From positions 12,054,071-12,118,070 of the forward strand of contig CM033118.1 of NCBI GenBank assembly GCA_019321725.1: a stretch of DNA of 64,000 nt. The letters are read 5' to 3'. Below, one piece after another: positions 21,403 to 30,234 of the stretch. Source of the stretch: Paulownia fortunei (Eukaryota; Streptophyta; Magnoliopsida; Lamiales; Paulowniaceae). Within the stretch, counting starts at the first letter, position 1; each line of letters begins with the position of its first letter. The notes under the pieces were generated by a model. That model worked only from the letters and a program-made list of their open reading frames with translations, was not told where the DNA came from and made no database searches. The translations under genes and the position numbers were made by a program.

Positions 21403-21545
21403 TGACGTCACCAATGACGACATTGAAGCTGACATAATCCATGACGTATTCGAAACTCAAATGTTCTAAACATAGTTTAGTTTGTTTTCAATTCTGGAAT
21501 TTCTTCTATAAAAAGGAAGGTCCCCACCCTTATTGACGCATGCCA
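21403..21545 (+). promoter_or_regulatory. Caulimovirid pregenomic-RNA promoter (35S-like)
   Basis: Four TGACG words lie at 21403-21407 (part of the palindrome TGACGTCA), 21415-21419, 21442-21446 and 21534-21538. The first three form an as-1-like activation cluster, the binding sites of TGA bZIP factors in 35S-type promoters. A good TATA box (CTATAAAAAGG, TATAAAAA at 21507-21514) follows 60 bp later, predicting transcription start near 21538-21545. Position, spacing and the CT-rich sequence after the start fit caulimovirid promoters. Activity is not shown. Confidence 0.75.
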
Positions 21546-21647
21546 GAATAGATCCTCTTCTCTCTCTCTAAAATTCTATCCACTCTCTAGAAATCTTCTG
21601 TAGTATAATATTTCTTTAGTGTAAAATACTGTCTATTTGAAGTAGGC

Positions 21648-21653
21648 AATAAA
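21648..21653 (+). terminator. Probable caulimovirid poly(A) signal
   Basis: AATAAA lies about 105-110 nt downstream of the predicted transcription start. In caulimovirids the signal sits just downstream of the start so that the pregenomic RNA is terminally redundant; it is bypassed on the first pass. The spacing fits that design. Confidence 0.6.
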
Positions 21654-21817
21654 GAATCAAAGAGTTTTTATGTAAGTATATTTCTTCTATTCCTGGAAAT
21701 TCTTGCTCTCCTACGTTACCCACAATATGTGGAAGTATCGATGTAATTTCATAGTTTCTTTTTTTTTCTTCAATTCAAATCCAAAATTTGATTTTGTTAG
21801 ACAATGTGTGGTGATTA

Positions 21818-22045
21818 ATGAATCATATTAGAGGAATAGAATATGTTATAAATTTTCCTTTTGGAAATTATTTGAAAAAACTAAAAGAAAAAATTAGATT
21901 AATTCAACAAAATATCCATTATTAGAATCTTTTAGCTACCGAATCCCTTACCCCAGTATCTTACTGTTTGGCTTATAGCCAACTTCAGGATCATATTAGA
22001 ACCTTAAAATATTACAAAGAAGAATTAAGTCTTCTCATTGCCTAA
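21818..22045 (+). pseudogene. 75-codon open frame in the viral leader, one internal stop
   Basis: ATG at 21818 opens a frame of 76 codons to TAA at 22043, interrupted once by TAG at 21923-21925. The predicted peptide is Lys/Leu-rich at the N-terminus (NYLKKLKEKIRLIQQNIH) and Leu/Tyr/Glu-rich at the C-terminus (LQDHIRTLKYYKEELSLLIA), suggesting amphipathic helix. It lies between the poly(A) signal and the primer site, where caulimovirid leaders usually hold only short upstream frames. I do not recognise the sequence. It may be a chance frame. Confidence 0.4.
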
Positions 22046-22115
22046 ATTACAAGCATACTTTGATCTAATTAAAAGTAAAGAGCTTATTTTATGCTCTGCA
22101 AGCCTGGTGCCAAAT

Positions 22116-22127
22116 TGGTATCAGAGC
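22116..22127 (+). promoter_or_regulatory. Primer-binding site for initiator tRNA-Met
   Basis: TGGTATCAGAGC is complementary to the 3' end of plant initiator tRNA-Met, the primer of caulimovirid (and many copia) minus-strand DNA synthesis. It is about 575 nt after the predicted RNA start and 180 nt before the movement-protein frame, matching a caulimovirid leader. By convention this is position 1 of the viral genome. Confidence 0.85.
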
Positions 22128-22308
22128 CTAGTTATTTCTAGTTTCTTGAAAGATTCTTTTGAATCTTTTGAAAATTTTATTATCTTGTTGATCGGAGTGA
22201 AGCTCTACCCATACCTTGTGCCTTAAGTCGCATTGTTAGTAAAGCCTGTGTTGGCCGGAAGTGTCGTTGAAAGGTACGACATAAATCGTTGGCAGTATCT
22301 TTACCACC

Positions 22309-23140
22309 ATGAATAAGATTATTAAATCTTTTCAAAAGAATCATAATGAATCATTCAAAGGAAACAAAGAGGTCATAATTTCTGAAAACTTTGAGAAAAA
22401 TCTCCAAAGTTGGAAACTACCAGCCTCTTATAATCAGAAGATCTACAAGACTGGAAGTTTCAACTTTAAATCTGACTACATAGTCAAGACTTTAGAAGAG
22501 TTGATTCCTCTAAAAGAAAGGATATGATACTTTCAAATTATTATCTAAAAAAATTATTTCTGCTCAAAGGCAAAACTATAAATTTCTATATTTGGGAACG
22601 ATACAAGTTGGCTTAAAGCCACTTACCAGACTTGGTCTAAACACATCTGCTCTAATAATGGTCAGAGACCAAAGATATAAGAATTTTGAGGATTCTCTAA
22701 TAGGGGTTATCGAATCATCACTTTGTGTTGTTTTCCTAATTTTACAGTCTCATTGACAAACTCTAATATCTTTCATGCTCTCAACCTGAATGTAAAAACT
22801 AAAGGGTTTTACATGATTCAAGGATCCAAAAATGTAGTCCTTTTATACAGAATCTGTTATAAGGTAGTGAATACTACTGTCTCTAATTTTAAAGTTAATT
22901 CAGAGTCAATAACCTCTAAAAGAGCATAAACAACATTGTTCATAACAGATGTTTCTAAAAGCAACCTTATGGTTCCAAAAACTATTTCTTGGAATCAAGT
23001 CTCTCTTCCTGAAAGATGGATCATGGAACAAGCTATTCCAGCTCATACAGATGAGCCCAAAAGATTGAAAAGATTGTTCAATATGATGATGGCGTTGTAG
23101 TCATCCAGTTTGCTTCTCAAAGGAGACTTCGTCTAAAACT
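22309..23140 (+). pseudogene. Caulimovirid movement protein (polyprotein N-terminus)
   Basis: The first ATG after the primer site opens 72 codons (to TGA at 22525). The text continues in other frames as a typical 30K-superfamily movement domain: GTIQVGLKPLTRLGLNTSA, RDQRYKNFEDSLIGVIESSL, then CFPNFTVSLTNSN and FYMIQGSKNV (22723-22929). The movement protein enlarges plasmodesmata for cell-to-cell spread. At least three stops and two frameshifts break it. The lesions are the same in copy 2. Confidence 0.8.
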
Positions 23141-23493
23141 TGATAAAGGAACTAGTAGAAACTCTACTTCTTCAATTCCACTTTCTGAATTCAAAAAAAT
23201 TTCTATTACAGGAGTTCATAAAACTCCAGAACAAGTCAGTCAACCAAAATATAAGGTTGAACTTCCCGAATCTAGGCTTAATACTAAAAGGCCATCCTCT
23301 CAAACTTTCTCAAACATGGGTTATAATGTTATGACCATATCTGATGAGCTTTATCTTTCTGAAAAGATCAGAAAAATGTTTGATAAATCGGAAAATGAGT
23401 TTAAAAAAATTATTTTTAAGCTATTTTAAACTAAAAAAAAAACAAAAGCTTTATATTCAAAGGTTTATGAATTGGGTTGAATAAATTGGCCCA
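23141..23493 (+). pseudogene. Caulimovirid linker region after the movement protein
   Basis: Coding-like text (RRLRLKLDKGTSRNSTSSIP, then ITGVHKTPEQVSQPKYKVEL) continues from the movement domain to about 23430 (SEKIRKMFDKSENEFKKIIF). There is no coat-protein zinc knuckle or protease motif, although a caulimovirid polyprotein normally needs more than 1 kb for these before RT. An internal deletion is likely. Confidence 0.55.
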
Positions 23494-23960
23494 ATGATAG
23501 ATTTCTTTAAATGGCTTGAAGGGATTTATTTTCCTGCTAGAAACAAAGAGTTTCCAAATTTCAATTACTCATCTTTTTTAGCAGTTTTGGAAAGCATTTA
23601 TCAAAAATATACTAATGTTGTAGGAGAAGAAATATCATTAATTCACCCTCCTTTTATTTCATTAAAAATATATTTCAACCAAAGCTCGCCTATTGCTATG
23701 GGTCCTAGACATCTTGAGCTTTGTAAAAAAAACTACAAGAATTATTTGAAAGCCCTTGGAATTGTCCGGCATTCTTTGTTGAGAATGTTGTAGAAATTAA
23801 AAGAGGAGCTCCAAGATTAGTAATTAATTATAAACCGCTTAATAAAGCATTGAGATGGATTCAATATCCAATTCCTAATAAAAGGGATTTGGTTAATAGG
23901 CTTAATCAAGCCAAAATATTTTCAAAATTTGATATGAAGTCGGGTTCTAGCAAATTCTTC
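23494..23960 (+). pseudogene. Caulimovirid reverse transcriptase, N-terminal fragment
   Basis: The open frame 23494-23793 contains a pre-RT segment (WLEGIYFPARNKEFPNFNYS) and PRHLELCKKNYKN. A frameshift near 23740 leads into the RT fingers (CPAFFVENVVEIKRGAPRLV, then NYKPLNKALRWIQYPIPNKR) and the first active-site Asp in KIFSKFDMKSG. Homology ends there (about 23945), before the YxDD box, so no polymerase activity is possible. Confidence 0.82.
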
Positions 23961-25674
23961 TTGGCTTGACTTAAAATATTAGTTGGTAAGTTGGAGATAT
24001 GTTTACATTAATGGAAATCATTTTAAATTATTACAACCCAATAATAATCATTAGAATAATTAATTTTTAATTATTATCTTAGATTAAATTCATTTGTGTA
24101 CAAATAGTGTGGGAATTTCAGATACCATACTATTGGAGTTGAGGTAAGTTTTCTTTTACTTTTCCAATGATATAAACTCGTACATGTTGTACTTTTAGCG
24201 TGCGAGAGTAATTTTTACGACTTTGATCAAACAAGCATATATATATATTGAATTGTGAAATGTGAAAATAAATTGAGTTTTTATAAATTTTAAATACGAA
24301 AGCTAAAAATGCAATGAAATGTGTTTTTATGAACTTGGTGAGGTGTTTTTAAAATCTATTGTTGGGGATACATATAATTGACTATATCAAGACCTAGTAC
24401 AGGGGGATTAAGCCTATGCCAGGACGTAAGACAGGGAGGTTAAACTTGTCCCTAATTATGGTTATCTTATATGTTTGATTTTACATGGTGGTTTTATGTG
24501 GAGATTGTTTGGTTTTCTTAATTATATGTTTTTTTTAATTTAGTGCTATAATATTATTAAATTGTTGACATTCTCTTTTTTGGAAGTTGAATGATAAGTA
24601 ATTATTTTTTATTGATAAGAAAACTTACGTTTTTCAAGCTTACTTAATCTAACTAGTTGAGTATTGGAGTATTTACTATGTCTTCATGCTCACAATTTCC
24701 CTAATATTTTTCAGATATCCAGAACTTAGTCAATGAGAGATTCTTGGAGGTTTGATAAGTAAATATTGACCAACTCAATTTAGTTATTTACTACTTTTAC
24801 TCATTCATCGAGATATATTTATATCAGAGTTCATTTGACATTATTATTTTTTTGTTTCAATTTAGAGTTCAAGTTTGACTATTAGCCTTACTCAATTGTA
24901 CGAGAGATTTTTTGTCATCAGAGATTTAGTTATCCTTGAAGCTTATAAAATGAGCTCGAGATTCACTTATTTTATTATTTTTTTAGAGTTGTTTGTGATG
25001 AATATGTTTATTTTATTTATTTCAGCCCAATAAATATTTAATTATAGCTTAGTCAAGCCTATAGGTCCAAGAGGCCCAAATTGTATTAAAAGCCATGATG
25101 TCCATGTTTCAATATAAACAGGTACAAATACCCCATTTTCATCTTATTTATAAGGTACGTACTTTATTTTTCTTTCAATTAGTAATTCTCTCTTGAATTC
25201 TTATTGATTTAGACATCAAAGGGGTTTTCCTAAGACGATCTCAGGGACCTCTTAATGGTCTGTCCGTGCTGTAGATAGGGAACTCACCTCAAGTAGCAAT
25301 GAGAAGATGCTGATTGGAGATGAGTAATTCCACTTTAATATTCAGAGGTAACTCACATGAGTTTGATATGATGAATTTTAATAATATGATTTTATTAGTA
25401 TTCTATGACTTGGTGATTGACTTTAGACATAACTAAGTTTATATTTTGAGAGAGTTACATTTTAATGATTTAGAGATTTGATAAATTATAAGGTTTATTT
25501 GGCTGATGGAATATATTGATTTTTAAATGTTAAAATTATTTTAAGGTATAAATGCTCTACATCAATGTCTAAATGTTGGACTAGATAGAAATTGTCGGGT
25601 TAGCCTCACAGGCTTTTGGAAAATTCCCAAGAGCTTGCAGCAGTTGTAATGGTCCAGAGGTTCAAAGCGTGACA
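23961..25674 (+). repeat. LTR-like sequence, possibly gypsy, carrying a nested LTR fragment
   Basis: The right end, GGTTCAAAGCGTGACA at 25659-25674, is the usual 3' end of chromovirus LTRs. Text near 24150 (GTTGAGGTAAGTTTTC) and the paired phrases at 24390-24450 (GTACAGGGGGATTAAGCC and AGACAGGGAGGTTAAAC) also suit a gypsy LTR. I cannot place the left end. A fragment related to the Tat LTR at 26335 lies inside at 25005-25330. There is no coding capacity. Confidence 0.45.
25005..25330 (+). repeat. Tat-type LTR fragment (relative of 26335-26743)
   Basis: Parallels 26360-26715: TTTCAGCCCAATA, AACAGGTACAAATACCCC (where 26335-26743 has ACAGGTATAAATAACCC), CATCAAAGGGGTTTTCCT and GTAGATAGGGAACTCACCTC. 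The TATA box is mutated to TACAAATA. It is clearly diverged from the other copy, so the two are not the paired LTRs of one young element. Confidence 0.75.
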
Positions 25675-26334
25675 TTTATGGCTTATTTTTCAGTTTTTCC
25701 CTTGACTAACTATGAAAATTACCTTAATTGAGAAAATTAAATATCATTTCAAATACTTGAATTTTTTTATCAATGCTTAACATACGAAGTTACTCAATAT
25801 GATCAACTATAATGCATTGCAAGAACTGCGTATATAATAATTTTTTTAAAAAATTATATTTGAACTAATTTATAGTAAGACTTTTAATTGTTCATTCAAA
25901 TCTTTTAATCACTTGTCTATTTTAGTAGCTCACTTTATGTGCATACTTAGTATTAATTTAATATCTACTGACTCTTTTAGAATCTTTTTAATTCTATATA
26001 TATTTGAATGGTCTATGTAAATAAATTTTAGGTTATATTGTTAAATTTTATAGATTATTCATAAATTTAAACTTACATAGTCGTATTTCATTCGTTACTA
26101 GAAATATTTTCATTATAGAATAAATCATCTAAATTATTGACTTAGTGATTTTATTTACAATTATATTCAATACGAGTAATTTTATATCAGTAATTAGTAT
26201 TTTAGAAAATAAAATTATGTTAAAATAGTTTTATTTTCTTTTGAGTTAAAAAAAAGTTTATTTAAGCATATTGATTAAAATTTATTTTCTTTAAGGTAAA
26301 CATATTTTTGATGAAAAAATGTTAAATCCCCTTC
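25675..26334. other. Unassigned AT-rich stretch
   Basis: About 660 bp, strongly A+T rich, with no open frame above 60 codons and no similarity to other parts of the window that I can see. Probably degraded repeat sequence. Confidence 0.5.
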
Positions 26335-26743
26335 TGATGAGTATGAGAATTTTATTTATTTTATTTTAGCCCAATAGATAATTAATTTAGATCCAAGAAC
26401 AAGTTGATAGCTCAAATCCTATAAGAGACTCAAATGACCCAAAAATAAAACACCTGCCTGATAAGGCAACCAGGCCCATGAGGCTTACATCATATCAAAG
26501 ACCCATAAGGCCCATGTCCCAAAATGAACAGGTATAAATAACCCATTTCTCCATGTTTACAAGGTACACACTTCAATTTCTCGCCTTGAGTTAGTGCTTA
26601 TTCTCTCGGATAATTACTGACTTAAGTATCGAAGGGGCTTTCCTGGTACAACCCCAGGGCCCTCTTAATAATATGTTCATACTACAGGTAGGGAACCCAA
26701 CTTCAGGAGTATAGAATCAATAGACACGTGGTGAGACGTATTT
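26335..26743 (+). repeat. Tat-like 5' LTR (3' portion)
   Basis: Resembles 25005-25330. It contains the TATA box TATAAATA at 26533-26540, about 210 bp before the LTR end, and ends next to a primer-binding-like site. The LTR start is not clear; the region from TTTTAGCCCAATAG (about 26365) on is the part supported by comparison. Confidence 0.65.
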
Positions 26744-26760
26744 TGGTGCCGTCTGTGGGA
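26744..26760 (+). promoter_or_regulatory. Primer-binding-site region of the Tat-like element
   Basis: TGGTGCCGTCTGTGGGA directly follows the LTR. Plant Tat elements typically carry TGGCGCC-type primer sites here (tRNA-Asp-like in several families). One C-to-T change at the third CpG position is apparent. The tRNA identity is inferred. Confidence 0.6.
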
Positions 26761-27135
26761 AACCCTGCCAGAGTGTTGAGAATGTAAACACACACAAGAG
26801 TAAGAGAAACCAATACATAAAGAGCTCCACAAAGCATGGAGCTAACAACAATGGAGGAAATCAGCGGCCACCGATGCCCTCCTCACAATAATATCAGCAA
26901 CATTAGGAAGCACCAGTAGAGCCGAAGTAGTAGCCTTTAGCTAAAGGTCCATACTAGGAAATATAGGTTCGATTCACGCAGGAAGAGCTACAAGCTCTAC
27001 TAGAAGCATGACCACAAGAACACCAGGCTGATCCTCACCCCAACCCATACAACAAAGAGAAGGCTCACACCCAACGGAGGTGGAAGAGCGTGTAAAAAGG
27101 GTGTAGGAAAAAGGAAAGAAAGAGTTCCTAAAAAG

Positions 27136-27830
27136 GTGACCAGTGGAGATATTCCTCAAAACCAACAAGCAATACCCAGGCTAGTGAGGTTAGAAGTATC
27201 ACACACTGCTTATCACTCTATCTTTCCTAAAGGCAACACTCGATCTTTGGCAATAACGCAGCATATAAGGAGTCTGTTCGCTATAAACATTTTGGTTGAA
27301 CCCCTACCTCCAGGAGTAAAGACTTTAAACATTTTGAAATACGATGGAGCAGGAGACCCGCAAGAGCACTTGGATAAATTCTACACCAAGACGGACTTAT
27401 ATGACATGAGCGATGCAACATATTGCAAAGTCTTCAGCACAACACTTACAAAGAGTGCGCTAATATGGTTCAATCAGCTGCTAGCAAGATCTATCTCTAG
27501 GATGAAGCAACTTACTGAAAGCTTCCTGCATCAGTTCTCTATAAACCACAAGTACCCTAGGACCATCACTCATATCTTCATGGAAAAGTAGAAAGAGGGT
27601 GAAACTCAGCGGGAATACCTACAACGCTTTATTGAAATAGTCAACGAGGTACCACATGTCCGCCATGAGCTCCTGCAAACATATTACAGTAGATCCTCCA
27701 TCAGGGAAGACTTAAGAAATCAATTACTGGGAAGCTACTGACGTCGCTAGAAAAACTTATGTCTCGTGCAGAAAAACATATATGCGTTGAGGAAGCAACA
27801 CATCCAGAAGTAGGAGCTAAGAGGAAGTAG
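27136..27830 (+). pseudogene. Tat-like gag (retrotransposon gag domain)
   Basis: An open frame of 151 codons from 27136 carries the gag signature: ILKYDGAGDPQEHLDKFYTK, SDATYCKVFSTTLTKSALIW and FLHQFSINHKYPRT, as in the Retrotrans_gag family. The TAG at 27589-27591 interrupts the conserved helix, which resumes as EGETQREYLQRFIEIVNEVP and breaks again at TGA about 27740. Gag forms the particle shell; this copy is not translatable in full. Confidence 0.85.
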
Positions 27831-28002
27831 AGATAAGAGAAGAAGTCTAGCTCTAAGATAGCAGCGCGACATCAGTCAACACCTGACAATCACTGATACA
27901 CCCCCCTAAACTCTCTGCTTACTAAAGTGCTGCTGACCGCTAGCGACAAGGCATCATAGAACCTCCTAGGAAGCTGAAGGAAAATCCCTGATAGAAAAAC
28001 TC

Positions 28003-28080
28003 CAACAAGTATTGTCGCTTTCATCGCGATAAGGGCCATACTATGGAGAAGTGTTTCCACTTGAAGAAAAAGATTGAAAA
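28003..28080 (+). pseudogene. Tat-like gag zinc knuckle
   Basis: NKYCRFHRDKGHTMEKCFHL has C-X2-H-X4-H-X4-C spacing, the form usual for Tat gag (His in place of the second Cys). All four ligands are present. Stops occur on both sides. This element straddles the end of the duplicated match: in copy 2 it falls at 63869-63946. Confidence 0.75.
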
Positions 28081-28269
28081 ATTAATTCAATGAGGATATA
28101 TGAAGGATTTTATCAACCAACATCCACAAGTAGACCACCCAACTTAGGACCTACCTCCTACCGAAGACTTACACTCTGGGTAGGGCAGGACCTTTCCATC
28201 ATTGGGGTAATAAATGTTATATCATGAGGGCTTGATGGTAGGGATATAAGAAATGTGTTTAGGGTTTAC

Positions 28270-28819
28270 AATAAGTGTTGGCTGAAAAAAGTTCTCAAAT
28301 CTCTCCGAAGCAAAGAGCACTCAACATGATTTGCGAGAAGAACATGACGATAACTTTTAGGGTACAAGACCTCAACCCTACTGCCACACAACAAGCTGAC
28401 GCCATTGTTATCTCTGTGATGCTACCAAATTCTTGGTGAAGAGAGTTTTGATAGATGGTGGAAGCATGGTGGATATCATCTTCTATGATGCTTTCTAGAA
28501 GCTTAATGTGGACTAATCTTAAATAGTCCCAGCTAATGCTCCTCTCATCGGCTTCACTGGAGAGGTAGTAAATGCGTTAGGAAAGGTGACATCATTGAAG
28601 CTGGGATTACACAGGCCGCATAGAACCACTAAGCTTGTAAGCTTCCCAGTGGTAAAAATCCCTTTAGCATACAATATGATATTAGGAAGACACAACATGA
28701 ACCAATTCAGAGCGATAGCTTCAACTATTCACATGAAGGTCAAATTCCCAACATCCATTGGAGTGGGAGAAATGAAGGGGATATACACACTACCAGAGAG
28801 TGTTGCATCACCACGCTGA
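28270..28819 (+). pseudogene. Tat-like aspartic protease
   Basis: Frames carry KRVLIDGGSMVDIIFYDAF around 28436-28499 (catalytic D with G-G following rather than the usual S/N-G). Then 28586-28819 has VKIPLAYNMILGRHNMNQFR, the ILGR flap/helix signature, and MKVKFPTSIGVGEMKG. The frame breaks at TGA (about 28437) and TAG (28496-28498). The pol region that should follow is missing. Confidence 0.8.
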
Positions 28820-28829
28820 AAAAGGCAAA

Positions 28830-29190
28830 GGGTCCCAGAGAGAGCAACAACAATTCCTAAATACGTATGCACTCCATCCCATTACTTGCACGTTATAAAG
28901 TTTTACTTAAGTTTTTTCTTGATTTCCTAGCCTTTGAGCTTTTAAACAATCTTCAGCCTATGTGCTTTCAGAACAATTTACTCTTAGTGATTATGTGTTT
29001 ATTTTTCTTAAGACTTCCTATTTTTGGGAGATATATATTTTGCCTTGATTATGGAATTATTTAGCTAAGTCTGTTATTCCTTACATAACTACTTTAGCAC
29101 ATTAAATATTTACATTATACATTTGGGAAACTTGGTGCATCCAGGACCTAGGAAATCAATGAACTAGCAGACAGGTAACAATATGAATAG
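28830..29190 (+). other. Non-coding stretch between Tat protease and tandem array
   Basis: The protease text ends in a stop and is followed by T-rich sequence. A 65-codon frame at 28867 is hydrophobic, without motifs, and probably chance. This is where RT, RNase H and integrase are absent. Confidence 0.5.
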
Positions 29191-29193
29191 ACC

Positions 29194-29398
29194 CATAAAC
29201 GATGGCTCCGCGCTCATCTCGGGCACCTGATAGTCCATAAGCGATGACTCCATGCATATCCCGAGAACCTGACAGTCTCATAAGCGATAACCCCACACTA
29301 TCCCCGGGCATACAGTCCCGTAAGCGATGGCTTCATGCCATCCTGGGCATACAATCCCATAAGCATTAGTTCAAAGCCAACCTGGGCATATCACTAAA
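29194..29398. repeat. Tandem array, five units of 39-43 bp
   Basis: Units begin at 29194, 29236, 29279, 29319 and 29358, each with C-A/G-TAAGC-like text, a GATGACTCCATGC-type middle and CCTGGGCATACA-type end. They are diverged from one another. Tandem repeats in the 3' untranslated part are a known habit of Tat-lineage elements and have been proposed as seeds of satellite DNA. Confidence 0.85.
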
Positions 29399-29442
29399 TC
29401 CTACCTGCAAAGATGTAATATTATCTCAAGTAAACTTCAAAT

Positions 29443-29457
29443 GCCCTCGGGGGAGAT
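29443..29457 (+). promoter_or_regulatory. Candidate polypurine tract of the Tat-like element
   Basis: CCCTCGGGGGAGATA resembles a plus-strand primer. It would place the 3' LTR start shortly after, but no LTR resembling 26335-26743 follows, so this is tentative. Confidence 0.35.
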
Positions 29458-29460
29458 ATA

Positions 29461-29837
29461 TTTTCACAAAAAATATAACATATGTGAAGAAGGAAGATAA
29501 AAGATGAGGGACAGAAAGTATCAATTATTTATGTCATAGGGTAGAAAGTAGAAATAGTAGAAGCATAATGTGCATGCCCTACTCGGGCAAAAAAAAACAT
29601 CATATGTGCAGAAAGTAAATAAAATCATCTAACAAATGTCCATAAAAGCTAAAGCAAAACCCCTAACATGTGGAAGAAGAAGGAAATGCTAAAGGCCTTA
29701 AGTGGCATCATCTTGGGGGGCTCCATCCTCCGCCTACTCACTTTGAGGATATACTATCACAACAGGAGCCTTTAGGATGTCGTGAAGAGCTGTGATCTCA
29801 GCTCCTTTATCATCTAATACCTCAGAATCAAGCAACA
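29461..29837. other. Unassigned stretch before the antisense frame
   Basis: About 380 bp with A-rich text and no recognisable coding or repeat structure. The antisense frame described next may begin to fade into it. Confidence 0.4.
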
Positions 29838-30210
29838 TCACATCAACTGATCGAGTCTGTGGATATCATCCCCACAAACAACACTTCTAATCATGCTCCA
29901 ACACAATGATATATCTGAGGTATCCCATAGTAATTGAATTCCCTTATGGCGATTAACGCTAGGAGAGAATATATTGGACCCAGAACTCTCCCTAGGAAGG
30001 GAGTCATTAGCCTCCCCTCTCAGCCTCTTACTCACAGCAAGAGTAGGAGGAGGCTTGGATGGTTGGCTACCACCCACTCATTCAGCTAAAGGAGAAGATG
30101 ATTGGGGCTCACCCCAATGGCGTCTAGGCGAGGAGAGCCGCTCGTCTCTATCTCTCCTAGAAAAAGGCCTGCTCGAACCCGCATTGCCCTTGCATTTATT
30201 CTTCCCATGG
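29838..30210 (-). pseudogene. Possible antisense reading frame, Arg/Ser/Pro-rich
   Basis: On the minus strand a coding-like frame runs from about 30210 to 29838 with one stop (antisense of 30078-30080). It reads KCKGNAGSSRPFSRRDRDER and, after the stop, QPSKPPPTLAVSKRLRGEAN, then ends with a Trp/Cys-containing tail. The composition is basic and polar, without a known motif. Tat/Retand elements can carry an antisense open frame near their 3' end; the position here fits but the assignment is inference. An 87-codon plus-strand frame overlaps it and may be the shadow, or the reverse. Confidence 0.35.
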
Positions 30211-30234
30211 GATCTGATACTTGCCACATCTAAC

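Larger units (their letters stand above)
20851..23960 (+). mobile_element. Endogenous caulimovirid (plant pararetrovirus) fragment
   Basis: The layout is that of an integrated Caulimoviridae genome passing through the origin: 3' coding remnant, TGACG-rich promoter with TATA box, poly(A) signal, long leader, tRNA-Met primer-binding site, then the start of the polyprotein with movement protein and, after a deletion, the beginning of RT. Wording of the RT and movement protein recalls petuvirus/florendovirus-type endogenous viruses; this is a family-level judgement. The reading frame has multiple stops and frameshifts, and the coat protein/protease portion and most of RT/RNase H are absent. The element cannot encode virus. 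Caulimovirids do not encode an integrase; such insertions arise by illegitimate recombination, consistent with the lack of LTRs. Confidence 0.85.
1..28134 (+). repeat. Large direct duplication, copy 1 (35,866-bp period)
   Basis: This stretch reappears in the same orientation at 35867-64000. All corresponding open reading frames are identical in length and translated sequence, and the flanking text I compared is identical too. The true left end lies outside the window, because position 1 falls inside the gypsy integrase that continues to the left in copy 2. The content is old, mutated transposon and virus sequence, yet the two copies do not differ. This implies a very recent duplication or an assembly artefact. 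The 100-N gap between the copies favours the artefact. Confidence 0.95.
26335..29460 (+). mobile_element. Tat/Retand-like Ty3/gypsy element without pol
   Basis: Order: LTR (with TATA), a primer-binding-like TGGTGCCGTCTGTGGGA, gag, zinc knuckle, protease, then directly (after about 28830) non-coding sequence, a 5-unit tandem array (29194-29398) and a purine-rich CCCTCGGGGGAGATA (about 29443). No RT, RNase H or integrase is seen. This matches the non-autonomous gag-bearing Tat derivatives described in plants, although here the gag frame is broken too. No 3' LTR is recognised before the hAT-like sequence at 30235. Confidence 0.75.

Noticed and set aside
22116..22127. Primer-binding site taken as evidence for a copia element here
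   Set aside because: No LTR precedes it, and the surrounding promoter, leader, movement protein and RT text are caulimovirid.
26965..26976. GGTTCGATTC, identical to a tRNA/SINE B-box
   Set aside because: No A-box at a suitable distance, no cloverleaf and no anticodon arm; it lies in the leader of the Tat-like element.
29194..29398. Regularly spaced repeats resembling a CRISPR array
   Set aside because: Units are contiguous and diverged with no unique spacers, in plant retrotransposon DNA; this is a tandem repeat.
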